From the NCBI RefSeq assembly GCF_014697475.1, contig NZ_JACJRV010000004.1, positions 62,001 to 126,000 of the forward strand: 64,000 nucleotides of DNA. Direction: 5' to 3'. The translations under genes were made by a program, and so were the position numbers. Below the pieces are notes generated by a model. It searched no databases, was not told where the DNA came from, and saw nothing but the letters and a program-made list of their open reading frames with translations. This document shows positions 8,765 through 17,002 of this stretch, piece by piece; positions within the stretch are counted from its first letter, which is position 1; the number at the start of each line of letters is the position of its first letter. Source of the stretch: Nostoc sp. FACHB-152 (lineage in GTDB: Bacteria > Cyanobacteriota > Cyanobacteriia > Cyanobacteriales > Nostocaceae).

Positions 8765-9550
8765 ATGTCTAGTTTACAGGAAGCGATCGCTTGCCCTGTT
8801 TGTCAAAAAACTCTCACCACTGCCCCACAAGAGTGCAATCAGTGTCACAATTACTTCCGCAACGAAGTAGCAAAAATCCCCTCTTGTTTGATAGACCTAA
8901 CTCCTGAAATAGTCAAGGGTGAGGCTGCTGTAAATTCACCACCTCTACGCACTGAATTATTTCGCTTACCAATAATTTCTTTTTTATACGAGCGTATCCT
9001 ACCGCCAATTTGGGCAATGGGGTTACGTAATGTTGGCGGTATAGATATTGAATTTCAGCAGTGTCTCGAATTTTTTGGCAATAATTCAGGTGTTGTAGCT
9101 GATATTAGTTGTGGAACAGGCATTATTGCCCGACAATTGGCATTATTGCAACGATGTGAGCAGATTATCGCACTGGATTACTCAGAGGCGATGCTAGGGC
9201 AACTACAACAACAAATGCAACTAAATGGCATACCGCCATCCCAGATAACCATCATCCGTGGCGATGTGGGAGCGTTACCGTTGGCAGCAAATTCTCTAAA
9301 TGCCGTTTATAGTGGTGCTGCTATGCACTGCTGGCCTGATGCTGAACAGGGTATGCGTAATATTTACCGCGTCTTACGTAGTGGTGGTAAGCTATTTGCA
9401 ACTACATTCCTGCAACCGTTGCCCAGCATTGTGTTTCGGTTCTTCACTCAAGATGAGTTGCGGCAGCTGGCGATCGCCGCAGGTTTTCATCCAGACTATG
9501 TGCAGGTGGAAACTCGCGGAATATATGGCACGCTCAAATGTGTTAAATAA
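8765..9550 (+). CDS. SAM-dependent methyltransferase with N-terminal zinc ribbon
   Basis: Class I S-adenosylmethionine methyltransferase of 261 residues. A short Cys pair motif at the N-terminus (CPVC-x9-CNQC, about 10-26) looks like a zinc ribbon, as in RlmA-like and related enzymes. The SAM-binding motif VVADISCGTG is at about 111-120. The acidic motif ending strand 2 (IIALDYSEAMLGQL) and post-motif DVGALPLAANS follow. The protein resembles cyanobacterial and plastid quinone- or lipid-modifying methyltransferases, but the substrate cannot be read from the sequence. It ends two bases before the convergent gene at 9552-10454. Confidence 0.8.
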   Translation: MSSLQEAIACPVCQKTLTTAPQECNQCHNYFRNEVAKIPSCLIDLTPEIVKGEAAVNSPPLRTELFRLPIISFLYERILPPIWAMGLRNVGGIDIEFQQCLEFFGNNSGVVADISCGTGIIARQLALLQRCEQIIALDYSEAMLGQLQQQMQLNGIPPSQITIIRGDVGALPLAANSLNAVYSGAAMHCWPDAEQGMRNIYRVLRSGGKLFATTFLQPLPSIVFRFFTQDELRQLAIAAGFHPDYVQVETRGIYGTLKCVK

Positions 9551-9551
9551 A

Positions 9552-10454
9552 TCATTTGTTAATCGCTAAAACTAAACCTTCACAGGCTAGTAAGGCTTGC
9601 GGAAAGACAGCTTGCACATCGGCTTGTACTTGATCGAGAAAATTATCATCATCATCTGGATGATGATGAGAAATAACTAATGTTTGTACTCCCCCACTTT
9701 GGGCCAATTCTACAGCTGCTTGCCAGTGTAAATCAGATGATTCGTGGTTGTTGGCTGTAGGCGGAATGTATGTGGCGTTGGCTATCAGCAGGTTAACACC
9801 TTTGACAAGCTGTAAAATCTGCTCTTTATCAGCTGGCTCGGCATTCTTGGTTAAATCTGTGACATAAGCCATGCTATATTCTTGCCAAGAAACACGGTAG
9901 CCAATAGAACGCTGAGTTTGATTGATTAATGCTGTGGTAATAGTGATTTCATCTAGCTGTACCTCATTGCCTGGAATCAGATGATAGAACTGCAAATCTG
10001 ACTGCATTACCTGGAGAGGATAGGGAAAGTGCGGCTGAAGCATTTGATCGCACAGACATTGTTTAATAGAAGCACTATTAGAAGCAGCCGAACCGTAAAT
10101 ATGGAAACGGTTTTCTGGAACAAATGCTGGGGCAAAAAAAGGAAACCCTTGGATGCGGTTTGATTGAGAGTTCGTAAAAAATAAATGTGCTTCTAAAGGT
10201 TGTTGCAGTTGGCGTAAGTTTTTACCAAGGGTACGTAAACCAGTACCCCCGTCAAAAATCAAGCGTTTGCCTGCCACTTTGACTTCGACACAAGCAGTGT
10301 TACCGCCATAGCGATGAGCAGCGCTACCTGGAGTTGCGATTAAACCTCTGACACCCCAAAATTGTACAAGAAATTTAGTCACTGAACTACTTTGAGTGTT
10401 ATTTATGGTTTGAGTTACCGAGCTTTGGGAATCCGACGGCGCAAAATTTGACAT
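9552..10454 (-). CDS. Metallo-beta-lactamase-fold protein lacking the HxHxDH metal site
   Basis: A 300-residue protein with the fold of the phosphoribosyl cyclic phosphodiesterase-like branch of metallo-beta-lactamases: VQFWGVRGLIATPG, then RYGGNTACVEV, then DGGTGLRTLG. Where active relatives carry SHTHWDHIQGFP, this protein reads TNSQSNRIQGFPFF, so all four metal ligands of the HxHxDH motif are replaced. A C-terminal SHHHPDDDD stretch remains. It is likely a non-catalytic or strongly altered member. The gene begins 11 bases after panD on the same strand, so the two probably form an operon. The first 25 residues are Ser/Thr/Gln-rich and probably disordered. Confidence 0.78.
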   Translation of the reverse strand: MSNFAPSDSQSSVTQTINNTQSSSVTKFLVQFWGVRGLIATPGSAAHRYGGNTACVEVKVAGKRLIFDGGTGLRTLGKNLRQLQQPLEAHLFFTNSQSNRIQGFPFFAPAFVPENRFHIYGSAASNSASIKQCLCDQMLQPHFPYPLQVMQSDLQFYHLIPGNEVQLDEITITTALINQTQRSIGYRVSWQEYSMAYVTDLTKNAEPADKEQILQLVKGVNLLIANATYIPPTANNHESSDLHWQAAVELAQSGGVQTLVISHHHPDDDDNFLDQVQADVQAVFPQALLACEGLVLAINK

Positions 10455-10465
10455 TTTCCTGATTA

Positions 10466-10849
10466 TTAGACCTTACTGAGCAGATCATCGTAGTGCCGCA
10501 CTTCTAAGGGTCGGTTTTTTTCATCCACAATGACTACTGTAGGAGAGTAATTTTTTAACTCTTCCAAAGAGAACTGCCCGTAAGCCATTATAATCAAGCG
10601 ATCGCCTACAATGCCTAGACGGGCGGCAGCCCCATTTAACTCAATGATTCCTGAATTGGCTGGAGCCGTAATTGCATAAGTAATGAAGCGTTCACCATTG
10701 GCAATGTTCACTACTTGCACTTGCTCGTAGGGCAAAATACCAGCTTTTTCTAGCAATATTTCATCAATGCTAATACTGCCTACGTAGTTAATATTCGCCC
10801 CCGTGAGGGTGCAGTTGTGGATTTTTGCCAAAAGAACAGTGCGCTGCAT
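10466..10849 (-). CDS. panD: Aspartate 1-decarboxylase PanD
   Basis: Makes beta-alanine from aspartate for pantothenate and coenzyme A synthesis. The proenzyme cleaves itself between Gly24 and Ser25 to form the pyruvoyl cofactor; the cleavage motif NYVGSISID is present at exactly that position when the ATG at 10849 is used. That start gives the standard [13 protein letters not shown]-terminus and 127 residues. A longer frame starting at 10882 adds 11 non-conserved residues and is less likely. Catalytic Lys9 and Tyr/Asn residues of the family are present. It is followed 11 bases later by the metallo-hydrolase-fold gene. Confidence 0.95.
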   Translation of the reverse strand: MQRTVLLAKIHNCTLTGANINYVGSISIDEILLEKAGILPYEQVQVVNIANGERFITYAITAPANSGIIELNGAAARLGIVGDRLIIMAYGQFSLEELKNYSPTVVIVDEKNRPLEVRHYDDLLSKV

Positions 10850-10924
10850 GTGGTTTTTAGAATTTTGTGGGCAGGTTTGCAATCTGCAATTAACAAACTT
10901 TTGAACAGTTTACTCCAGGGTAGC

Positions 10925-10974
10925 TAAAAATGAGGAGTGAGGAGTGAAGAATCAACATTCAGCACTCCTCACTC
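10925..10974 (-). terminator. Probable intrinsic terminator of ppa
   Basis: Perfect 12-base inverted repeat (GAGTGAGGAGTG 10935-10946 and CACTCCTCACTC 10963-10974), 9 bases after the ppa stop codon. On the minus strand it is followed within a few bases by a T run (AAAAA at 10926-10930 on the plus strand). Confidence 0.7.
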
Positions 10975-10982
10975 AGCTATAT

Positions 10983-11492
10983 TTATTTAGCAGCTTTGAT
11001 GCATTGTTCTACTAAGGCTGAGACTTTACCAACATCTTGCCAACCAAGAATTTCTGTCACCTTTTTTTCCAAATTTTTATAAGTCCGGAAAAATTCAGCA
11101 ATTTCTTCTAAGCGGTGTGGTGCTACGTCGTTGAGAGATTTTACGTGAGTATAACGTGGATCTTTGTCGGGTACACAAAGAATTTTTTCATCGCGATCGC
11201 CACCATCGATCATCTCTAACATACCTATTGGTCGCGCAGCAATGATACAGCCAGGAAAGGTTGGTTCATCGATAATGACCATACCATCTAAGGGGTCGCC
11301 ATCATCAGCCAAAGTGTTGGGTACAAAGCCGTAGTCGTATGGATACCTGACCGAAGAAAAAAGTACTCGGTCTAAGGCAAATGCTTCCAATTCTTTGTCA
11401 TACTCGTATTTATTCTTACTCCCGCCTGGGATTTCAATTAGAACGTTGATCAGACCCGGTTTCGGTTGGGCAGGAATACGGGATAAGTCCAC
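10983..11492 (-). CDS. ppa: Soluble inorganic pyrophosphatase
   Basis: Family I cytoplasmic pyrophosphatase, hydrolysing PPi to two phosphates to pull biosynthetic reactions forward. The 169-residue length is typical of prokaryotic Ppa. Signature residues are present: [15 protein letters not shown], then [15 protein letters not shown] with the Asp cluster that binds Mg, and the later [15 protein letters not shown] region. It is a single gene followed by an intrinsic terminator. Upstream lies the 307-base non-coding region shared with the divergent patatin gene. Confidence 0.97.
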   Translation of the reverse strand: MDLSRIPAQPKPGLINVLIEIPGGSKNKYEYDKELEAFALDRVLFSSVRYPYDYGFVPNTLADDGDPLDGMVIIDEPTFPGCIIAARPIGMLEMIDGGDRDEKILCVPDKDPRYTHVKSLNDVAPHRLEEIAEFFRTYKNLEKKVTEILGWQDVGKVSALVEQCIKAAK

Positions 11493-11799
11493 AACAAAAC
11501 TCCTCGGCTAACTGTTAATTGGGGATGCACTCTGTTTGGTTCCCCGTGTAGAATTTTATGGCCAAGAGGGACTTATCCCCAAGGTATTTCACAGCCTGAT
11601 TGTCATCTTCTTTCAAAAACACTGGTGTAAGAGTGTAGCTGATTTGTTGTACTAGGCGCGAAGAATGCTAGGGTGATTCATCAATATAAGTAAAAACTTC
11701 AGGCTGGCGACGCGATATTAATGTTCTGGTTGTAATTTATCTTGCTGCTTGTGTATTTAGCTTAATTGATCATAAGCCCTCAAAAGGAAAAATAAATTT
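11493..11799. other. Intergenic region between ppa and patatin gene
   Basis: No gene seen in 307 bases. It contains the divergent promoters of ppa and the patatin-like gene. No operator or riboswitch could be recognised. Confidence 0.6.
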
Positions 11800-13485
11800 A
11801 TGCAAGAGAAAACTGCTTTTGAAATTGGGTTAGTTTTGTCTGGTGCTGTTTCTGCTGGCGCATATAGTTCTGGTGTGATTGATTTTTTAATTGAGGCCCT
11901 TGATAACTGGTATCAACAAAAACAAATTCAACAGCAACTACACGGTGACGATTACTCTCAATGGGAAATTCCTTGTCATGATGTTATTATCAAGGCTATT
12001 TCTGGAACTTCTGCCGGTGCCGTTACAGCTGCGATCGCTACTGCTGCTTTATATGATGAAATCATCCCTGTAACTCAAGATCCAAAAGAGCAGCCTGTAA
12101 AAAATAATAAGTTCTATGAGTCATGGGTACAAAAAATTGATATTTCTCAATTGTTGAAGAGTCAAGATTTAGCTAATCCTCAAGCTCCATTATTATCAGT
12201 TTTAGACTCTAGTATTCTTGATACTATCGGTAAAAATGTGATTAATAATGTTATTAATAACAAAAAACCATTAAAACAAAGACCTTATCTCGCTGACCCA
12301 CTGCAAGTTTATATGTGTGTCACTAATCTGCGTGGTGTTCCTTATTTAGTATCAACGCAAGGAGCCGACCCTAATATTAAAGGACACAGGATGATTCACC
12401 ATGCAGATTATATGCAATTTGCTTTGGGGACAAATACTGAATCTGAAAGTAATGCGATTCTTCTGAATCCAAATGGTAGTAATGTCAATGCATGGCAATT
12501 GATGGTTGACGCAGCTTTAGCTAGTAGTGCGTATCCAGTAGGTTTAGCTCCTCGTAATTTAGTCAGAACTAGTATCAAGGAATATGAGAAGCACCAATGG
12601 AAAGTACCCACTTTGATTTCCACAGGTCAATGTTATACATATCGCTCTATTGCCCCAGATATATCATTAGTCGGTACAGGCCCTTACGAATTTGTTGCAG
12701 TTGATGGGGGTACTGTTAACAACGAACCAATAGAACTTGTTCGAGGACTTTTGCGAGATGGTGAACAGCAGAACCCGCGAGAACCACAACAAGCAAAACG
12801 GGCTACTGTTTTAATCGATCCTTTTCCTAATGATGTAGCAGTAGAAAATCCTAAATATGATTTACTCAATATCGTGATGCGGTTATTTTACTCGCTGATG
12901 GCTAATGCCAGGTTCAAACCAGAAGAATTAATTTTAGCCCAAGATGAAGATATCTACAGCCGCTTTTTAATTAGCCCCGTCAGAGATGGTAATCGCTTAA
13001 GTCCTTTAGCTTGCGGTAGCGTTAGGGCTTTTGGTGGCTTCTTACACCAGAGTTTCCGCCACCACGACTATATACTTGGTCGTCGTAATTGCCAAAAGTT
13101 TCTCAAAGACTATTTTGTTTTATCGCCCTCTAACTCGCTATTTAATTGCTGGCCGGAAACACTAAAGAATCATCCAAAATGGCAAGTTCGCAAACAAGAT
13201 CAAGATAACCCCTACTTTTTGCCAATTATTCCTTTAGTTGGTTCAGCAGCAAAAGAAGTTCCCCTCGCGGAGTGGCCCCAATATCCGCAAGAACAACTAG
13301 ATTCCCTAGAAAATCAAATCAAAGCTCGTTTTCAAGATGCTTTTCCTCGTTTAATAAAGCAGTTACCTCTAAATGGTGTGTTTCGGAATCTTTTAAATGT
13401 ACTCTGGCTTTTTCAGCGTGGACAATTAATCAAAGGAATCAGAAATTATATCGAAGAAGATTTAAGAAAGCACGGTCAACTATAA
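11800..13485 (+). CDS. Patatin-like phospholipase
   Basis: Predicted lipid acyl hydrolase of 561 residues using a Ser-Asp dyad. The oxyanion-hole loop near the N-terminus (LVLSGAVSAGAYSSG, 11-25), the nucleophile elbow GTSAG (Ser71) and the catalytic Asp in VDGG (Asp302) are all present. The long C-terminal extension (about 330-561) is typical of the larger bacterial patatin proteins, not the 300-residue ones. No signal peptide or transmembrane helix is seen, so it may act in the cytoplasm or peripherally on a membrane. A purine-rich AAAAGGAAAAA precedes the ATG. A hairpin terminator lies about 135 bases downstream. Confidence 0.88.
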   Translation: MQEKTAFEIGLVLSGAVSAGAYSSGVIDFLIEALDNWYQQKQIQQQLHGDDYSQWEIPCHDVIIKAISGTSAGAVTAAIATAALYDEIIPVTQDPKEQPVKNNKFYESWVQKIDISQLLKSQDLANPQAPLLSVLDSSILDTIGKNVINNVINNKKPLKQRPYLADPLQVYMCVTNLRGVPYLVSTQGADPNIKGHRMIHHADYMQFALGTNTESESNAILLNPNGSNVNAWQLMVDAALASSAYPVGLAPRNLVRTSIKEYEKHQWKVPTLISTGQCYTYRSIAPDISLVGTGPYEFVAVDGGTVNNEPIELVRGLLRDGEQQNPREPQQAKRATVLIDPFPNDVAVENPKYDLLNIVMRLFYSLMANARFKPEELILAQDEDIYSRFLISPVRDGNRLSPLACGSVRAFGGFLHQSFRHHDYILGRRNCQKFLKDYFVLSPSNSLFNCWPETLKNHPKWQVRKQDQDNPYFLPIIPLVGSAAKEVPLAEWPQYPQEQLDSLENQIKARFQDAFPRLIKQLPLNGVFRNLLNVLWLFQRGQLIKGIRNYIEEDLRKHGQL

Positions 13486-13618
13486 TTCTCTGACTTATAC
13501 TTACCCACATACTTAGGTAGACCGACTTAACTAATGTGGATAAAAATATATTTCAGTATTCCAACTGATTTCATGAGTAGATGGCAAAGGTACAACTTGT
13601 AGAGTACTAAAGTGTGAC

Positions 13619-13648
13619 AAGTGGGGAGAACAACTACCCACTTTTTTT
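13619..13648 (+). terminator. Intrinsic terminator downstream of patatin gene
   Basis: Stem AAGTGGG (13619-13625) / CCCACTT (13637-13643) with an 11-base loop, followed directly by a T run. It is 134 bases after the patatin stop codon. Confidence 0.75.
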
Positions 13649-13831
13649 ATTCTCAGCAGGCGATCGCTCTTGGTAAGGATGCGGTTGTAAAATAACAGTT
13701 TACCCCCCTCATACCTTGTCGAGAAGAGGGCTGGGGGTTTAGGTTTTTAATTACTGATACCAATTCACGAAAATCCAGCTACAGATAGATTTTTCGTAGA
13801 GTTTTAACATTTTCAGAGTGTAGATGAATCG
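13649..13831. other. Non-coding region with repeat fragment
   Basis: Contains a polypyrimidine/purine repeat block around 13700-13745 and, at about 13758-13776, the string ATACCAATTCACGAAAA. That string resembles the end of the inverted-repeat element at 61742-61860. No gene seen. Confidence 0.4.
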
Positions 13832-14110
13832 TTATTGATGCTGAATGTTGAAGGCGATAATGCCAATCAACACAGCAAAACCTAACGCTCTGCGAAAATA
13901 ATTAACGCCTTGAAATAATTCCAGCCAAGCCCAGGTAAACAAGGAACCATTTGCTACTACATTCAACACTGTATTGATTGTCCCAGTCATCAAGATTAGC
14001 GAAAGTATAGTCGTTACAAACCAAACAATCAGTGGGAGGTTGGGCATTTGTGCGATCACAACATTGCCATTACTGTCACGAAAGGTTTTATCAACTAATG
14101 TATTTTCCAT
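13832..14110 (-). CDS. Small membrane protein, unknown
   Basis: A 92-residue protein I do not recognise. After a polar N-terminus (about 1-25) it has two or three hydrophobic segments: about 25-50 (LIVWFVTTILSLILM), 55-70 and 73-90 (ALGFAVLIGIIAF). It is therefore probably an integral membrane protein. The ATG at 14110 (MENTLVDK) is chosen over the in-frame start 15 bases upstream because it is the better conserved-looking N-terminus. It is a single gene flanked by long non-coding stretches. Confidence 0.6.
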   Translation of the reverse strand: MENTLVDKTFRDSNGNVVIAQMPNLPLIVWFVTTILSLILMTGTINTVLNVVANGSLFTWAWLELFQGVNYFRRALGFAVLIGIIAFNIQHQ

Positions 14111-14651
14111 TGTTTTGAATTGCACTAACTAAATTTAACTGAATTAAAACATTGAGATAGCTTTAGACTCTAGCATCTAATTGCTGATATTTAAGTAATG
14201 AATTTCTTCACATCTAACTATACTAAAAGACGTAGTTTTAACTATCAGCATATCTGGCTTGATTATTTGTAAATTATTTAAATATATAATTAACATAAAA
14301 TCTATCATTAGTATGATGTCAAGCGGGTGTGTAAAATTTAAAAGTATGGATGATTACAAGAGGTTAAAATATTTCCAATTAACCAAAACTAGAGTGTAAG
14401 GTGCGGATAAGCGCGGGTGTGGGGAAGAGAGAGAAAATTTTATTTTTTACATCCTGCCCCGCAATCAATTGGAAGCCCCTAATGATTTCACTACACCCCA
14501 CACCCTTCTTTTTGACTATCTAATTAACCATGAAGCGGAGGTAAAAGCAGATTCATCGGCAAAATCAATTTATTTAAAATCTCAAAATTCAAATCGGATG
14601 ATTTTGCTGGCTGAAATTAGTAAACAACTTTGACTATTGAGGAGAATCACC
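14111..14651. other. Non-coding region, inverted G/C-rich repeat
   Basis: About 540 bases without a convincing gene. The sequence GGGTGTGGGG (about 14415-14424) has an inverted copy CCCCACACCC (about 14496-14505), which would make a long hairpin. This is an STRR-type block seen in other places of the window. Confidence 0.45.
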
Positions 14652-14849
14652 ATGATGAGTAGAATAAACTTGATACAGCTAAATAAAAGCTTGAATGAGG
14701 TTGATTATCCAATTAGCAAGAAAGATTTGATTAAAAATGCCGAAGAAAAAGGTGCTGATGAGAAAGTGCTTCGGGTTTTAAAGAAAATACCTTACAAAGA
14801 TTATGACACAGCCAAAGATGTGAGCGAAGCTATCGAAAAGCTCAATTAG
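14652..14849 (+). CDS. DUF2795-like small protein
   Basis: A 65-residue acidic/basic helical protein with the pattern of DUF2795: LNEVDYPISKKDLIKNAEEK..A...VLRVLKKIP...Y....DVSEAIEKL. Function unknown; the family has a compact helical fold and may bind nucleic acid or protein. The ATG at 14652 is chosen because it follows a strong GAGGAG ribosome site (TTGAGGAGAATCACC). A TTG at 14637 in the same frame lies upstream of that site and is not the start. It stands alone between long non-coding stretches. Confidence 0.75.
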   Translation: MMSRINLIQLNKSLNEVDYPISKKDLIKNAEEKGADEKVLRVLKKIPYKDYDTAKDVSEAIEKLN

Positions 14850-15123
14850 CAAAAACAAAGCTTGTCTGCGTTTTTGCTAAAATTAAGTTCATAATATGGC
14901 TAAAAATAGCATCAGAGGCAGAAAATTTACTGATTACTGCCCCTGATGCGATCGCTCTTCAGGTAAAGTATTTACTAAACTATATCTGCCAGAAGCAGGA
15001 ATAAAATCAAGCTATTATCTTGATTGCAAAAGCTAGAGTATAAACAGCTAGTTGATGATTAGAGGTGGTAACAGACAAAGTATTTGAACGTTACAAATCA
15101 TCAAACTTTAATAGGGATCATAT

Positions 15124-16203
15124 TTAAGGTTCTCCAGCCACAATAGCTCTAGTTTTTGGGTTCCTATCTAACCTTTGCCAGCCAGGACAAGATCCACCAT
15201 AGCATGGTGTTCCTGTATATTGCCAAACCGCACCATCGTTATGTAGCTGATACAATTGAGTTTCAGCCGCAGCAATAGCTGTAGTTTTTGGGTTCTGATC
15301 TAATCTTTGCCAGCCAGGGCAATAGTCACCATAGCATGGTGTTCCTGTATATTGCCAAATTCCACCATCGTTATGTAGCTGATACAATTGCTTACCAACC
15401 GCAGCAATAGCTGTAGCTTTAGGGTTTTTATCTAACCTTTGCCAGCCAGGGCAATAGTTACCATTACATGGGGTTCCTGTATACTGCCAAATTCCACCAT
15501 CGTTATGTAGTTGATACAACTGGTTGCCAGCCGCAACAATAGTTCTAGTTTTTGGATTCCTATCTAATCTTTGCCAGCCAGGGCAATAGTCACCATAGCA
15601 TGGTGTTCCTGTATATTGCCAAATTCCACCATCATTATGTAGCTGGTACAATTGGTTTTTATCCGCAGCAATAGCTATAGCTTTTGGGTTTTTATCTAAT
15701 CTTTGCCAACCAGGGCAATAGTTACCATTGCATGAGGCTCCTGTATACTGCCAAATTCCGCCATCGTTATGTAGCTGGTACAATTGGTTGCCAGCTGCAA
15801 CAATAGCTGTTGTTTTTGGATTCCTATCTAATCTTTGCCAGCCAGAGCAATAGTCACCATAGCATGGTGTTCCTGTATACTGCCAAACTGCACCATCGTT
15901 ATGTAGCTGGTACAATTGGTTGTCAGCCGCAGTAATGGCTTTAGCTTTTGGGTTATTATCTAACCTTTGCCAGCCAGGGCAATAGTCACCATCACATGGT
16001 ATTCCTGTATACTGCCAAATGGCACCATCATTGTGTAGTTGATACAAATTTGGAAATGTACTTTGTCCCTTTGCTGACGATAAAAATTTTGTTTGTGATA
16101 CAACTAATACAGAAGTTAGAGACAATAGTCTAAATAAGTTTTTGGTTGTATTAGGCATAGATTGAATACAACCTTGAAATGCTTTGATTATTTTTAGTTG
16201 CAT
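15124..16203 (-). CDS. Secreted seven-repeat propeller/lectin-like protein
   Basis: A 359-residue protein: an N-terminal hydrophobic stretch (about 22-45, LFRLLSLTSVLVVS) consistent with a signal peptide, then seven tandem 44-residue repeats of the form QLYQLHNDGxIWQYTGTPC...C.GWQRLDxNPK..AI.A. Each repeat has two Cys that may form a local disulfide and two conserved Trp. Seven such repeats suggest a seven-bladed tectonin-like beta-propeller, probably binding a ligand outside the cytoplasm. Function not known. The ATG at 16203 is chosen because GAGGTG lies just upstream; an ATG at 16251 in the same frame lacks a ribosome site. Repeats alternate between two subtypes. Confidence 0.78.
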   Translation of the reverse strand: MQLKIIKAFQGCIQSMPNTTKNLFRLLSLTSVLVVSQTKFLSSAKGQSTFPNLYQLHNDGAIWQYTGIPCDGDYCPGWQRLDNNPKAKAITAADNQLYQLHNDGAVWQYTGTPCYGDYCSGWQRLDRNPKTTAIVAAGNQLYQLHNDGGIWQYTGASCNGNYCPGWQRLDKNPKAIAIAADKNQLYQLHNDGGIWQYTGTPCYGDYCPGWQRLDRNPKTRTIVAAGNQLYQLHNDGGIWQYTGTPCNGNYCPGWQRLDKNPKATAIAAVGKQLYQLHNDGGIWQYTGTPCYGDYCPGWQRLDQNPKTTAIAAAETQLYQLHNDGAVWQYTGTPCYGGSCPGWQRLDRNPKTRAIVAGEP

Positions 16204-17002
16204 TTTGCACCTCATGATATAAACTGCAACAGTACTAATATGAGAACGCAACTAGAACAAATGGTATTTACTGACTCAAGTTATAGCAGGAGGCAGAGGG
16301 CAGGAGGTAAAAGTATTACTATTCCTAGCATTCATCCTTTTAAGATGTCCTACATCTATGTGTCTACAGCTATATTATGATTACTTCATCAAATACTGGG
16401 GAACTACGCTACTTGAGCCATATGCATACTAATGTGCATAGCTGCTAGTTTTATGTATCTTATTTGTCCGAAATTACAAAGTTACAGAACCAACAACATC
16501 AGAACAGCATATATAGGGAATATTAGCAGTATCAGTAAATTTACGATCGCCGTTAAGCCTAAGAAAATCTAAAAATTTCGCCTAAATATTGTCGTTTCCT
16601 GACCGGGTATTGATTTTGTATAAAATACATATTTAATTTTAAAAAAAAATCCGTACATTGCTAGTGGTCTTCTTTGCTGTTGCCTCTTGCCTTCTTGCAC
16701 AAGTATGTTCAGTAATTAAACTGGATTCCTATAGCTATCAGCACTGATTACTAGGAGATGATATCAAAAAGTAAAAAGCAACCGCACGGCGATCGCTTTA
16801 AATACCAAGTAAAAAAATGATTAAAACACAGTTACTAAAGTAACACATTTCTTTATAAAACTTAAAGAATTTTTCTAGATCAATGGTTGCAATGCTCATT
16901 CACTCTCTCCAAAGTTGATGCTTATAGTCGCCTTGTGGAAAATAATAGATTAAGTCGAGTATCACAAGACTCACTTAATTTCCTCATTTTCTCTAGGAAA
17001 AT
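16204..17002. other. Long non-coding region before metH
   Basis: About 800 bases with no supportable gene on either strand; reading frames are short and lack ribosome sites. It includes a purine-rich block (about 16288-16312, GCAGGAGGCAGAGGGCAGG) and AT-rich sequence. No cobalamin or SAM riboswitch signature was recognised before metH. Confidence 0.5.

Noticed and set aside
10850-10882. Upstream in-frame start of panD adding 11 residues
   Set aside because: The ATG at 10849 puts the self-cleavage site at Gly24-Ser25, the exact family position.
16600-17002. Possible cobalamin or SAM riboswitch before metH
   Set aside because: No conserved B12-box or SAM-riboswitch core sequence was recognised in the leader.
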